A DNA stretch of 64,000 nt from Paraburkholderia bonniea (lineage in GTDB: Bacteria > Pseudomonadota > Gammaproteobacteria > Burkholderiales > Burkholderiaceae), in NCBI RefSeq assembly GCF_009455625.1, contig NZ_QPEQ01000001.1, positions 682,001 to 746,000 of the forward strand, in the 5' to 3' direction. The position numbers and the translations under genes were made by a program. Under the pieces are notes generated by a model. That model was not told where the DNA came from, did no database searches, and worked only from the letters and a program-made list of their open reading frames with translations. The stretch's first letter is position 1. Every line of letters starts with the position of its first letter. Positions 26,901-37,200 of the stretch are shown in pieces.

Positions 26901-28178
26901 TCAGAAGAACGTTTCGATGACTTCGGTCACGTTGTACGACGAATCGACCATCAGCAACTGACGCCATTTATCAAACGTCAGACACGGATGCGAGATATCA
27001 AACGCCAGCATGTCGCCCACCTTCAGGTTGGCCTCCGCTGGAATCTTTAGATAGGCATGCTGATCCATCATTGAGCTTACTTCCCAGCCTTCGCTGGCTG
27101 CGATCTCGCGTGGTGCTGTGTCGCCTGGACGGTAGTGGCGCGCGGGTTGGGGCAAACCTGCGTCGAATGCAGCGTCACGTTTGCCGAGCGCGATGATGGC
27201 GCGTCCGGCTTCCGGAATAGATTGCACATAAGCCCATAAATGCAGTGCAGGCAGCAGCCCCTGGCCCATTTTTTGGGCCACCGGGTTGCGCGCAAAAATA
27301 TCGCTCTGCGCCTGGCGGTAAATCCCGATGTCATGCGTCAGATAGCAGCCCGGCCGCAGCACAACTTCAATCTGGCCAGCGGCGGCGGCCGGGGCGAATT
27401 CTTCTGCTACGACGTCGTACCACGCTGATCCGGCCCCGCTCAGAATGGCTGGCGTCCGGGCAAAGCGGCCTGTGCTGGCCAGCAGACGCATCGTGGCAAC
27501 CGCATGGCGCAAGAATGCGCGAATCTCATGTTCTTCCTTGAGCACGCCCTCATAGAGTTCGATACCCGCGAGTTGCAGCACGCCAGGGTAACGCGCGAGG
27601 GCGGCGAGCACGGCGTCACGCTGCGCGTCATCGCGTACGCCATTGCGCCCGCCGGGCACGCCTAGCTCCAGCAGCACTTGCAATGGCTTGCGCGCCGCGC
27701 TGAAAAATTCGCCGAGTTGTGTGACCCCTTCAGCCGAATCAACCAGGCAGAAAAATTCGAAATCAGGGTCGCTTAACAGCTCAGCGATGAGCGCCATGTT
27801 GCAGCGCCCGACGAGCTGGTTTGCCATCAACACCCGTGTGATGCCACCGTGCCAGGCCGCCCGCACTTGATGCGCGGTCGCCAGCGTGATGCCCCAGGCA
27901 CCGCCCTCGATCTGGCGGCGGAAAAGCTGGGGGGCCATGGTCGTTTTGCCGTGTGGTGCGAGTTTCACGGCGTATTGCGTAACGAAGGCCTGCATCCATT
28001 GCAGGTTGTGTTCGATGCGATCGGCATACAGCACCGCCGCAGGCAAGCTGACATCTTCACGCAGCAGGTTCCATTCGAGCCGTGCCACATCCGTTAACTG
28101 AATCCGGTTGCCGGGAACTAGCCCCAAGCCTTTGCTATGAGGATCAATCACGGCACCCTGATAATTCGTTACTTTCAT
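26901..28178 (-). CDS. PLP-dependent D-amino-acid deaminase (alanine-racemase fold, DSD1-like)
   Basis: A 425-residue fold-type III PLP enzyme, usually annotated amino acid deaminase. The PLP lysine is Lys78 in KLAPHGKTTMAP, equivalent to the PH-KT motif of D-serine dehydratases and D-threonine aldolases. The C-terminal D-ser-dehydrat domain carries the metal ligands His397 and Cys399 (DISHPCLTFDKW). The likely reaction is deamination of a D-amino acid to the keto acid and ammonia via an enamine/imine. It is divergent from D-aminoacylase and RidA genes, which fits a route from N-acyl-D-amino acids to keto acids. The exact substrate is not known. Confidence 0.85.
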   Translation of the reverse strand: MKVTNYQGAVIDPHSKGLGLVPGNRIQLTDVARLEWNLLREDVSLPAAVLYADRIEHNLQWMQAFVTQYAVKLAPHGKTTMAPQLFRRQIEGGAWGITLATAHQVRAAWHGGITRVLMANQLVGRCNMALIAELLSDPDFEFFCLVDSAEGVTQLGEFFSAARKPLQVLLELGVPGGRNGVRDDAQRDAVLAALARYPGVLQLAGIELYEGVLKEEHEIRAFLRHAVATMRLLASTGRFARTPAILSGAGSAWYDVVAEEFAPAAAAGQIEVVLRPGCYLTHDIGIYRQAQSDIFARNPVAQKMGQGLLPALHLWAYVQSIPEAGRAIIALGKRDAAFDAGLPQPARHYRPGDTAPREIAASEGWEVSSMMDQHAYLKIPAEANLKVGDMLAFDISHPCLTFDKWRQLLMVDSSYNVTEVIETFF

Positions 28179-28340
28179 GTCATGCTCCCTCGTCCGGTTG
28201 AGTTGCCGCAGCGTTGGCCGGATGCATGTTACCCAAAGTATCTTGAGCCTTGGGCTGCCTGATTCGCGCCGCCATCACGCCGTCATTGCGCTGCCATTGC
28301 GTCGTAATCGCCGCAGCCTGCCACGGCAAGGAGACAAACC

Positions 28341-29819
28341 ATGCATTCCCATCCTGAAGCCGCCGATACCCTGATCTTCGGCGCGCAGTTGTATGACGGC
28401 ACTGGTGCCGCTCCGGTCGAGCGTGATGTCGCGCTGCGTGAAGGCCGGATCGTGGCCATTGGCAATTTGACCAACTGGCTCGCGGAAGAAGTGATCGACG
28501 CCAGCGGCCGTGCGCTGGCACCAGGCTTCATTGATGTGCATACGCATGACGACACTGCTGTCATCCGCTCGCCGCAGATGCTGCCCAAGCTGACGCAAGG
28601 CGTGACCACGGTGATCGTTGGCAATTGCGGCATTAGCGCCGCGCCCGTCACGCTGGCTGCCGCTCCCCCTGATCCCATGATTTTGCTCGGTGAGCGCGAA
28701 GCGTTTTGCTATCCGACGTTCGCGGCGTATGTCGCTGCTGTGAATGACGCGCGGCCGGCGGTCAATGTGGCGGCGCTGGTCGGACATACGGCGTTGCGTA
28801 GCAACCAGATGGCGCAGCTTGATCGTGCCGCGAGCGCCACAGAACTTGAGCGCATGTGTGCGCAGCTTGAAGAGGCGCTGGCGCATGGCGCGCTTGGCCT
28901 GAGCTCCGGGTTGGCGTATGGCTCGGCGTCGGCGGCCCCGGTAGACGAAGTGATTGCGCTCGCACGGCCGCTGGCAGCGGCTGGCGCGATTTACACCACG
29001 CATTTGCGCACCGAGTTCGATGCCATTCTCGACGCGATGGAAGAGGCGTATCAGGTCGGGCGGCAAGCGCGGGTGCCGGTCATCATTTCGCATTTGAAGT
29101 GCGCGGGGCCTGCGAACTGGGGCCGTAGCGTGGAAGTACTCGCCTCCATCGAACAGGCGCGGCGCGGGCAACCCGTTGGCTGCGACTGCTATCCCTACAG
29201 CCGCAGTTCGTCGACGCTTGACCTGAAACAAGTGACTGGCGATATCGACATCACCATCACATGGAGTGAGCCGCATCCCGAGATGGCGGGCAAGCTCCTC
29301 AACGAGATCGCCACGCACTGGCAGCTCACGCAGCGCGCAGCTGCGCAGCGTTTGCAACCCGCTGGCGCGGTTTATCACAACATGGCGGAAGAAGACGTGC
29401 GGCGCATTCTCGCGCATCCCGCGACGATGGTCGGCTCGGATGGCTTGCCGAATGATCCGTTGCCGCATCCGCGTTTATGGGGCGCTTTTCCCCGGGTGCT
29501 AGGGCATTACGCCCGCGACGAAAAGCTGATGCCGCTCGAAGAAGCGGTGCGCAAGATGACGAGTCTATCTGCGCGCCGTTTTGGGCTGACGCAGCGCGGT
29601 GAGGTGCAGTTGGGCTATCACGCCGATCTCGTGTTGTTCGATCCAGCTCGGGTGCACGATGCGGCGACCTTCGAGGTACCGCAAAAGCCTGCCAGCGGAA
29701 TCGACGCGGTTTGGGTGAATGGTGTGCTGTCGTACCGGGATGGCGAAGTGAGTGAGGCGCGTGCCGGGCGATTCATCACGCGCGGTGTGCGCCCAGACAG
29801 CGCGGCAAACGCATTCTGA
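28341..29819 (+). CDS. N-acyl-D-amino-acid deacylase (D-aminoacylase)
   Basis: An amidohydrolase-superfamily enzyme of 492 residues that removes N-acyl groups from D-amino acids. Metal-binding features are the HxH motif (PGFIDVHTHDD, His67/His69), the bridging cysteine Cys96 in VGNCGIS typical of D-aminoacylases, histidines in TTHLRTE and ISHLK, and the catalytic Asp in MVGSDGLPNDP. A small beta-domain made from both ends wraps the TIM barrel (LVLFDPARV near the C-terminus). RidA follows 50 bp downstream in the same direction and a D-amino-acid deaminase is divergent. Together they suggest use of N-acyl-D-amino acids, possibly from peptidoglycan or host material. Confidence 0.93.
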   Translation: MHSHPEAADTLIFGAQLYDGTGAAPVERDVALREGRIVAIGNLTNWLAEEVIDASGRALAPGFIDVHTHDDTAVIRSPQMLPKLTQGVTTVIVGNCGISAAPVTLAAAPPDPMILLGEREAFCYPTFAAYVAAVNDARPAVNVAALVGHTALRSNQMAQLDRAASATELERMCAQLEEALAHGALGLSSGLAYGSASAAPVDEVIALARPLAAAGAIYTTHLRTEFDAILDAMEEAYQVGRQARVPVIISHLKCAGPANWGRSVEVLASIEQARRGQPVGCDCYPYSRSSSTLDLKQVTGDIDITITWSEPHPEMAGKLLNEIATHWQLTQRAAAQRLQPAGAVYHNMAEEDVRRILAHPATMVGSDGLPNDPLPHPRLWGAFPRVLGHYARDEKLMPLEEAVRKMTSLSARRFGLTQRGEVQLGYHADLVLFDPARVHDAATFEVPQKPASGIDAVWVNGVLSYRDGEVSEARAGRFITRGVRPDSAANAF

Positions 29820-29869
29820 ATAGCGCTTGCGCGGCAGGATTCAGGTCTAACCCAAAGGAGAGAGAAGCG

Positions 29870-30262
29870 ATGAAACGTTATGGCGTAGAAGGCGGCAAAG
29901 GCACCGGTGGCCAGCACATGCCGTTTTCCAGGGCGGTTGAGGCGGATGGCTGGCTGTTTGTTTCAGGTCAGACGCCGATGGAAAACGGTGAAGTGATCGC
30001 GGGCGGCATTGTTGAGCAGTCGCACAAAACGATGCAGAACGTGTTTGCGATTTTGCAGGAAGCGGGCTACGGCGCTGAGCACGTGGTGCGCTGTGGCGTG
30101 TGGCTGGATGATCCGCGTGACTTCGCCTCGTTCAACAAGGTTTTTCGTGAGTACTTTGGCGAGCATCCACCGGCACGGGCATGCGTCGTGTCCAGCATGG
30201 TGATTGACTGCAAGGTCGAGGTGGATTGCGTGGCTTATAAGGCACCAGCAGGAAAGTCCTGA
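29870..30262 (+). CDS. RidA/YjgF-family enamine/imine deaminase
   Basis: A 130-residue Rid-family protein. Such proteins hydrolyse reactive enamine/imine intermediates released by PLP-dependent deaminases. Conserved features are LFVSGQTPM, the NVFAILQEAGYG segment and the substrate-binding arginine in PPARACVVSSM. A strong ribosome-binding site (AAAGGAGAG) precedes the ATG. Its place behind D-aminoacylase and next to the D-amino-acid deaminase gives a clear job: clearing the imine made by that enzyme. It ends close to convergent queF, with a hairpin between. Confidence 0.92.
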   Translation: MKRYGVEGGKGTGGQHMPFSRAVEADGWLFVSGQTPMENGEVIAGGIVEQSHKTMQNVFAILQEAGYGAEHVVRCGVWLDDPRDFASFNKVFREYFGEHPPARACVVSSMVIDCKVEVDCVAYKAPAGKS

Positions 30263-30322
30263 TCTGGTTCGCTTGAAGCTGGGGTTAAAGCTGAAGCAGT
30301 GAAAGCAACGGAAGCAGAATAA

Positions 30323-30371
30323 ACGGCCGGTCGCGCGGCAAGGCTTGCGCAGCGACCGGACGACCGGCCGT
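30323..30371. other. Alternative hairpins between ridA-like gene and queF
   Basis: The left arm ACGGCCGGTCG (30323-30333) pairs perfectly with CGACCGGCCGT (30361-30371), and an overlapping left arm CCGGTCGC (30328-30335) pairs perfectly with GCGACCGG (30352-30359). The two foldings exclude each other. No T run is present. It may end or protect the two convergent transcripts. Confidence 0.5.
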
Positions 30372-30376
30372 GCGGT

Positions 30377-31201
30377 TTACTGCCGCGCCGTGCGGAGATT
30401 GTCCGGCAGCGGCATGTTGTAGTTGGTGCGAAACGGATTGATATCCAGCCCGCCGCGCCGGGTATAGCGCGCATAGACGGCGAGCCGCGCCGGTTGGCAA
30501 GCCTGCATGATGTCGCTGTAGATTCGCTCTACGCATTGCTCATGAAAGCCCGTGTGCTGGCGATACGAAATGATGTAGCGCAGCAGTCCGGCATGGTCGA
30601 TTGGCGGGCCTGAGTAACGGATCTGCACACTGCCCCAGTCTGGCTGGCCCGTGACTGGGCAGTTTGATTTCAGCAAGTTCGAATACAGCGTTTCTTCCAT
30701 CGGCGCTTGCGTGAGTGCTGCGCTCAGCAGCGACGGATCGGGGTGGTACACATCGGCGTCGAGATCGAGCCGGTCGAGTGACAAGCCATCGAATTCATCC
30801 ATCTGCAACTGGCCGAAATCGGCGCTTAAGGTCAGACGAACCGGCACATTCGCGCCGCAGATCGCCGACACGTCGCGCTTGAGCGCGTCACGCAGTGCCT
30901 CTGCGGAGTCATATGCAGTTTGCGCAAACGATCCCAGATATAGCTTGAACGACTTTGATTCGATGATGAACGGCGAATCGGCTGGCACGTAAAACGTGGC
31001 GAGCGCGATCTGCGGTTTGCCACGGGGGTTCAGCCACGACAGTTCATACGCGTTCCAGATATCGGTGCCGAAAAACGGCAACGGCTGGCCGATGCCAATC
31101 GCGTCCCGCGCGGGCTGGCGGGGGATTGGGAATAGCAATGAAGGGTCGTATTGGGCGATATAGGCAGTAGCTTTGCCCAAGGGGGAGTGCTCGAGGGTCA
31201 T
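30377..31201 (-). CDS. queF: NADPH-dependent 7-cyano-7-deazaguanine reductase QueF (long form)
   Basis: QueF reduces the nitrile preQ0 to the amine preQ1 in queuosine tRNA modification. The 274-residue length is that of the bimodular YqcD-type enzyme. The catalytic Cys181 and Asp188 lie in [12 protein letters not shown], and the NADPH-binding motif [12 protein letters not shown] is present near residue 81. The start is the ATG at 31201 ([10 protein letters not shown]), which overlaps the stop of the upstream 5'-nucleotidase by 4 nt; the frame extends to 31264 inside that gene. Translational coupling with the nucleotidase is likely. Confidence 0.95.
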   Translation of the reverse strand: MTLEHSPLGKATAYIAQYDPSLLFPIPRQPARDAIGIGQPLPFFGTDIWNAYELSWLNPRGKPQIALATFYVPADSPFIIESKSFKLYLGSFAQTAYDSAEALRDALKRDVSAICGANVPVRLTLSADFGQLQMDEFDGLSLDRLDLDADVYHPDPSLLSAALTQAPMEETLYSNLLKSNCPVTGQPDWGSVQIRYSGPPIDHAGLLRYIISYRQHTGFHEQCVERIYSDIMQACQPARLAVYARYTRRGGLDINPFRTNYNMPLPDNLRTARQ

Positions 31202-32100
31202 GGTGTGTTCACGATGCCATTGAAAACGTGCCCAGTGGGCGTGACGACACGCGCTGATTCGCAATGACGCAGCTGGTCGTCGAAGAAAAAGTCGGGCTCG
31301 AATTCACGCAAAAAAGCGCCTTTATCGAGCCCGCCGAGAAACATCGCTTCGTCGATTTCGATGTTCCAGGCCATCAGGGTGCGGATCGCGCGTTCATGCG
31401 CAGGGGCCGAACGTGCTGTGACGAGTGCGGTGCGGATATGCATCGGGGCGGCGTGGTCTGCGAGTTTTTGCAGCCGGTGCAGCGCTTCGAGCAGCGGTTT
31501 GAGCGGGCCATCCGCGAGCGGTAAATCTTTGTTGCTGGTCTCGTTGTCGATGAAGGCGGGCAAGCCGTCGCGCTGAAAAATACGTTCGGCTTCGTCGGAG
31601 AACAGCACCGCGTCCCCATCGAATGCGATGCGAATTTCATTGGGCCAGGTGCTTGCCATACGGGCCGATTCGGGCAGCACGCGCGCGGCGGGAAACCCGG
31701 CCGCGAGCGCATCGCGCACGTCATCCTGGTTGGCCGACAAAAAGAGCGCGGCGTTCAGCGGCTTCAGATAACCAAACGGCGCGCGGCCCCGGGTGAAGAC
31801 TCCTCGCTCGATGGCGAGGCCATATTCGCGGCATGAATTAAACGCGCGCAAGCCGCTGATGGGATCACTGCGCGACAGGATCACGACTTCGACGTTGTGC
31901 CCGCTGGCGTTGAGCGCCAGCAGCTTGCGCATCAGTGGAAACGCGACCCCAGGCTTGGCTGGCACGGCGAGTCGCGCACGTTGCAGTTCTTCGTAGGCTC
32001 GCAGGTCGCCGTTTTCGTAGACGCGGTTTTCTTCTTCGAAATCGAATAGCGCCCGCGATGAAATCGCCACCACGAGTTTGTCTTGCAGTGAAACCGCCAT
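31198..32100 (-). CDS. 5'-nucleotidase, cytosolic cN-I-like family
   Basis: A 300-residue HAD-superfamily nucleotidase related to cytosolic 5'-nucleotidase I, which dephosphorylates nucleoside monophosphates. The opening [19 protein letters not shown] is characteristic of the family, with the DxD nucleophile replaced in the usual family way. HAD motif II is in VVILSRSDP, and a C-terminal acidic motif is [10 protein letters not shown]. It lies directly upstream of queF with a 4-nt overlap and downstream of ilvA with a 72-bp gap. The natural substrate is not determined. Confidence 0.82.
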   Translation of the reverse strand: MAVSLQDKLVVAISSRALFDFEEENRVYENGDLRAYEELQRARLAVPAKPGVAFPLMRKLLALNASGHNVEVVILSRSDPISGLRAFNSCREYGLAIERGVFTRGRAPFGYLKPLNAALFLSANQDDVRDALAAGFPAARVLPESARMASTWPNEIRIAFDGDAVLFSDEAERIFQRDGLPAFIDNETSNKDLPLADGPLKPLLEALHRLQKLADHAAPMHIRTALVTARSAPAHERAIRTLMAWNIEIDEAMFLGGLDKGAFLREFEPDFFFDDQLRHCESARVVTPTGHVFNGIVNTP

Positions 32101-32172
32101 GTGTCAGGCTCCAGCCGGTAGTGCTGTGTGATGCCGCATGTCGCTGCGCGTTGTCACGTTGTCGCCGCGTGT

Positions 32173-33696
32173 TTAACCGAGAAACAGCCGGTAGACCGGG
32201 TTAGCCGTCTCTTCCCAGCAGGGATAGCCGAGTGACGCGATAAAGCGGTCAAACGCTTCGCAGTCGACGCTGGGCACCTGCATGCCGACGAGGATCGAGC
32301 TGTAATCCGCGCCTTGATTGCGGTAATGGAACAAGCTGATATTCCAGTTTGGTGCCATCGAGGAGAGGAATTTCATCAGCGCGCCCGGCCGCTCGGGAAA
32401 CTCGAAACGGAACAGACGTTCGTCCTGCGCTAGCGGTGAGCGCCCCCCCACCATGTAACGGATATGTTGTTTCGAGAGCTCGTCGCCGGTGAGATCGACC
32501 GTGGCGAAGCGGTGGGCTTCGAACGTTTGCGCGATCTCAGCGGATTCGCCGCGATTCTTGATCTGAACGCCAACGAACAGGTGCGCCGAATGCGCATCCG
32601 CAATGCGGTAATTGAATTCGGTGACGCTGCGGGTGCCGACCAGCGTGCAAAAGCGCCTGAAGCTGCCGCGCTCTTCGGGGATCGTCACGGCGAACACGGC
32701 CTCGCGCGCTTCGCCGACTTCGGCGCGCTCAGCGACAAACCGCATCCGGTCGAAATTCATGTTCGCGCCCGAGGTGACGGCGATCAGCGTTTGCGCCTGA
32801 ATGCCGCTGCGTTCGGCATACAGCTTGGCACCGGCGACGGCCAGCGCGCCCGCTGGCTCAAGCACGCTGCGGGTATCCTGGAAGACGTCCTTGATCGCAG
32901 CGCAGAGCGCATCGGTATCCACAATCAAGACGTCGTCGAGATAGGCCTGGCAGAGCCGGAAGGTTTCCTCGCCCACCAGCTTGACCGCCGTGCCGTCTGA
33001 AAAGAGGCCCACTTCAGGCAGCGTTACGCGCTGGTTGGCCTTGAGCGATTGCGCCATCGCGCAGGAGTCGTCGGTTTGCACCCCGATAACTTTGATCTCC
33101 GGGCGCACCGCCTTGACGTATGCCGCGACGCCCGCCGCCAGCCCGCCGCCGCCAATCGGCACGAAAATCGCGTGGATCGGTGCCTGGTGCTGGCTGAGAA
33201 TTTCCATGGCGACGGTGCCCTGGCCGGCAATCACGTAGGGATCGTCGAACGGATGGACAAACGTCAGCCCCTGCGCTTCCTGTAACTCGATGGCATGCGC
33301 GTAGGCATCGCTATAGGACTCGCCGTGCTGGACCACTTCGACGGTTGGGCCGCCATGCGCGCGCACCGCGTCGACCTTGAGCTGCGGCGTTGTCACGGGC
33401 ACCACGATGACGGCTTTGACACCCATGCGGGCCGCCGACAGGGCCACGCCCTGGGCGTGGTTGCCCGCCGATGCGGTAATCACGCCACGCTCCAGCGCAC
33501 TGGCGGGCAGGTGTGCCATTTTGTTGTACGCGCCCCGCACCTTGAAGGAGAACACCGGCTGGTTGTCCTCGCGCTTCAGAAAAACGGGATTGCCGAGGCG
33601 GACTGACAGGCTGCGTGCGGGTTCGAGTTCCGTCTCACGCGCCACATCGTAGACACGCGCTGTGAGGATTTTCTTTAAATAGTCGTGGGAATGCAT
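32173..33696 (-). CDS. ilvA: Threonine ammonia-lyase, biosynthetic (IlvA)
   Basis: IlvA converts threonine to 2-oxobutanoate, the first step of isoleucine synthesis. From ATG 33696 the protein has 507 residues, close to the 514 of E. coli. The PLP lysine is Lys52 in FSFKVRGAYNK; the phosphate-binding loop is GGGGLAAG; SAGNHAQGVA is the conserved asparagine loop. The C-terminus has two ACT-like regulatory domains (EERGSFRRFC and ERPGALMKFLSS), which in the family bind isoleucine for feedback inhibition. The frame runs upstream to 33945, but the extra 83 residues are not family-like. Confidence 0.96.
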   Translation of the reverse strand: MHSHDYLKKILTARVYDVARETELEPARSLSVRLGNPVFLKREDNQPVFSFKVRGAYNKMAHLPASALERGVITASAGNHAQGVALSAARMGVKAVIVVPVTTPQLKVDAVRAHGGPTVEVVQHGESYSDAYAHAIELQEAQGLTFVHPFDDPYVIAGQGTVAMEILSQHQAPIHAIFVPIGGGGLAAGVAAYVKAVRPEIKVIGVQTDDSCAMAQSLKANQRVTLPEVGLFSDGTAVKLVGEETFRLCQAYLDDVLIVDTDALCAAIKDVFQDTRSVLEPAGALAVAGAKLYAERSGIQAQTLIAVTSGANMNFDRMRFVAERAEVGEAREAVFAVTIPEERGSFRRFCTLVGTRSVTEFNYRIADAHSAHLFVGVQIKNRGESAEIAQTFEAHRFATVDLTGDELSKQHIRYMVGGRSPLAQDERLFRFEFPERPGALMKFLSSMAPNWNISLFHYRNQGADYSSILVGMQVPSVDCEAFDRFIASLGYPCWEETANPVYRLFLG

Positions 33697-34205
33697 GCAG
33701 GGCGCGCGCGAGGCGCTTGGAAGAGGCGGGAAAACGTCAATGATAGCGCCAACCGTGCAGGTTCCGGGCGCTGGGGTTTTGCCGCTGGCGTGCGGGTGAA
33801 CTGTCCGGGGCGATTTCGGGCGGTTGCACCCAGCTTTGCCTGACTGCATAAAACACGCGTCAGAAATGCCCGGAGCGCTTTGTCTGCTGGAATTCAGACG
33901 CCTACGTGCACGAAGATCCTGCGGTAGAATTCCGGTTTGCAACAAGGATCGGAAGATGCACCGGCAGCCTTGCCCCCTCTTTTTAGTGCCAGCCTCGCGC
34001 GAGTGTTGCCCCGCAGCGCATTGGCATGTCAGGCTAGCCCGATCGTGTAGCGTTCACTGAATAGTTGAATCTTGCAGAACGGCCGATGTGAGTTGTTCCA
34101 TCCAGGCCGTTTCGCCCAGCCAGAAATTTCCAGCATTGCGCCCCACGCGCATCGTCAGCCGCGCTCTGTTTGAGCCGCGCCGCCGACTCACCGAGTTGTC
34201 CGCAC
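33697..34205. other. Intergenic region between ilvA and the DUF3683 oxidoreductase
   Basis: 509 bp without a credible gene. It must contain divergent promoters for ilvA and the oxidoreductase. TAGAAT at 33925 could be a -10 element for the plus strand. AGAAATTTCC at 34122-34131 resembles the core of the Rcs-box-like motif but lacks the outer TA bases. Confidence 0.4.
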
Positions 34206-37200
34206 ATGAACGCACCTCAAGTTTTCGACCCGCACGGAGCCGCCGCCGCAGTGGCCGCCGATCCCGAACCACGCCTGCGCGAAATTCCCTATAACTACAC
34301 GTCGTTTTCCGACCGCGAGATCGTCATCCGCCTGCTGGGCGACGACGCCTGGAGCGCGCTCGCCGAATTGCGTGCGGAGCGCCGCACGGGCCGCTCGGCA
34401 CGGATGTTGTACGAAGTGTTGGGCGATATCTGGGTGGTGCGGCGCAATCCGTATCTGCAAGATGATCTGCTTGACAACCCGAAACGCCGGGCATTGCTGA
34501 TCGAAGCCTTGAATCACCGTCTGGGTGAAATTGAAAAACGCCGCCGCGCCGATCTGATCGAGCATGCCAATGCCGCCGGGATAGAGCGCGCGGCCCGGGT
34601 CGAAACCCTGGTGGCCGCTGCGCGCCGCGCGGTCGAAGCGTTCGCAAGTGAATTCGACAAAACCGCTGAGCTGCGCCGCCGCGCCACCAAAGTGCTGGGC
34701 CGCTGCACGCAGAAAGACAACATCCGCTTTGATGGCCTGTCGCGCGTGTCGCATGTCACCGATGCAACCGACTGGCGCGTCGAATATCCGTTTGTCGTGC
34801 TGACCCCCGATACCGAGGCCGAAATTGCGGGCCTGATTAAAGCGTGCTTCGCGCTGGGTTTGACCGTGATTCCACGCGGAGGCGGCACCGGCTACACCGG
34901 TGGCGCAATTCCACTCACGCCGTTTTCCGCTGTTATCAACACCGAAAAACTCGAGCAACTGGGTGCCGTCGAACTCACCGATTTGCCGGGCTTGACGCAC
35001 AAGGTGGCGACGATTTTCTCTGGCGCTGGCGTGGTCACGCGGCGCGTGACCGAAGCAGCGGAACAGGCTGGTTACGTGTTCGCAGTGGACCCGACTTCGC
35101 TGGACGCGTCGTGCATCGGCGGCAATGTGGCGATGAACGCGGGCGGCAAGAAAGCGGTGCTTTGGGGCACTGCGCTCGATAACCTCGCCTGGTGGCGGAT
35201 GGTCGATCCGGAAGGCAACTGGCTCGAGATCACCCGGCTTGAGCACAACATGGGCAAGATTCACGACATTCCAGTCGCGCGTTTCGAGCTGAACTGGTTC
35301 GATGGCGCGTATGCGCCTGGCGAAAAACTGCTGCGCACCGAGAAGCTGGATATTGAAGGCCGGCGTTTTCGCAAGGAAGGGCTTGGCAAGGATGTCACCG
35401 ACAAATTCCTCGCGGGCTTGCCCGGCGTGCAAAAAGAGGGCTGTGATGGCCTGATTACTTCAGCGCGCTGGGTGCTGCACAAGATGCCCGCTCATACGCG
35501 CACGGTCTGTCTGGAGTTTTTCGGCCAGGCGCGCGAAGCGATCCCAAGCATCGTTGAAATCAAGGATTTCCTGTTCGAAACCTCGAAGCAGGGTGGCGCG
35601 ATTCTCGCGGGTCTGGAGCATCTCGACGAACGCTATCTGCGCGCGGTGGGCTACGCGACCAAATCGAAACGCAACGCGTTTCCGAAGATGGTGCTGATTG
35701 GCGACATCGTCGGTGATGACGCGGATGCGGTTGCCGCCGCGACCTCCGAAGTCGTGCGCATGGCCAACAGCAAGAGCGGCGAAGGTTTTGTCGCGGTTAG
35801 CGCTGAAGCGCGCAAGCGCTTCTGGCTGGACCGTAGCCGCACGGCCGCGATCGCCAAACACACCAACGCGTTCAAGATCAACGAAGACGTGGTGATCCCG
35901 CTGAACCGGATGGGCGAATACACCGACGGCATCGAGCGCATCAACATCGAGCTGTCGATCAAAAACAAGCTGCAACTGGTGGATGCGCTCGACGCGTTTT
36001 TCCGCGCGGGCAAGCTGCCGCTGGGTAAAAGCGATGACGCTAACGAAATTCCCAGCGCCGAGCTGCTGGAAGACCGGGTGCAACAAGCGCTGGACCTGCT
36101 CAAGCGCGTGCGCGAGCGCTGGGCCTTCGTGCTTGAGCATCTGGATCGGCCGTTACGCGAGGCTCAGCACTATCTCGTGCAACTCGGTTACGAAGCGCTG
36201 GCAGAGAAGTTTGCCGACCGGGTGGATGGGCAGGCTGGCGTCACGGTGTTCGATGTGGCGCAGGACCGCACCATTCGCGTGTCGTGGAAGCACGAACTCC
36301 GCGCTGAGCTACGGCAGATTTTCAATGGTGGCGAATTTAAACCGATCCTTGACGAGGCTCAGGCGATCCACAAGCAGGTGCTGCGTGGCCGGGTGTTCGT
36401 GGCGTTGCACATGCACGCGGGCGACGGCAATGTCCATACCAACCTGCCGGTCAATTCCGACAACTACGAAATGCTGCAGGACGCTCACAAGGCCGTCGCA
36501 CGCATCATGAAGCTGGCGCGCTCGCTTGATGGCGTGATTTCTGGCGAGCACGGGATTGGCATCACCAAGCTCGAATTCCTCACCGAGGACGAAATCGGCG
36601 AATTCCGCGCGTACAAACAGCGCGTTGATCCACAAGGACGCTTCAACGCGGGCAAGCTGCTGATTGGCGCTGACCTGCGCAATGCGTACACCCCCAGCTT
36701 TGGTCTGATGGGTTACGAATCGCTGATCATGCAGCAGTCGGATATTGGCGCGATTGCAGACTCGATTAAAGACTGCTTGCGTTGCGGCAAATGCAAACCG
36801 GTATGCGCGACGCACGTGCCCCGGGCGAATTTGCTGTACAGCCCGCGTAACAAGATCCTGGCGACGTCGCTGCTGGTCGAAGCGTTTCTTTATGAAGAAC
36901 AGACTCGGCGCGGAGTGTCGATCAAGCACTGGGAAGAATTCAACGACGTGGCCGATCACTGCACGGTGTGCCATAAATGCGTGACACCGTGCCCCGTGAA
37001 GATCGACTTCGGTGACGTCACGATGAACATGCGCAACCTGCTGCGCAAGATGGGCAAAAAGAAGTTCAACGCAGGCAATGCCGCGGGCATGTTCTTCCTC
37101 AACGCGACCAACCCGCAGACTATCAACCTCGCGCGTGCGGCGATGATGGGCGTGGGCTACAAGGCGCAACGTCTTGGCAACAACTTGTTGAAACGCTTCA

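Noticed and set aside
28275-29468. 397-codon minus-strand frame
   Set aside because: Antisense shadow of the D-aminoacylase gene, whose own frame shows conserved metal-binding motifs; high GC makes long antisense frames common here.
34122-34131. AGAAATTTCC as a further RcsAB-like box before the DUF3683 gene
   Set aside because: It keeps the 10-bp core but the outer bases (CC...AG) do not match the TA...TA ends; an 8-bp palindrome of this kind is expected about once in 64 kb.
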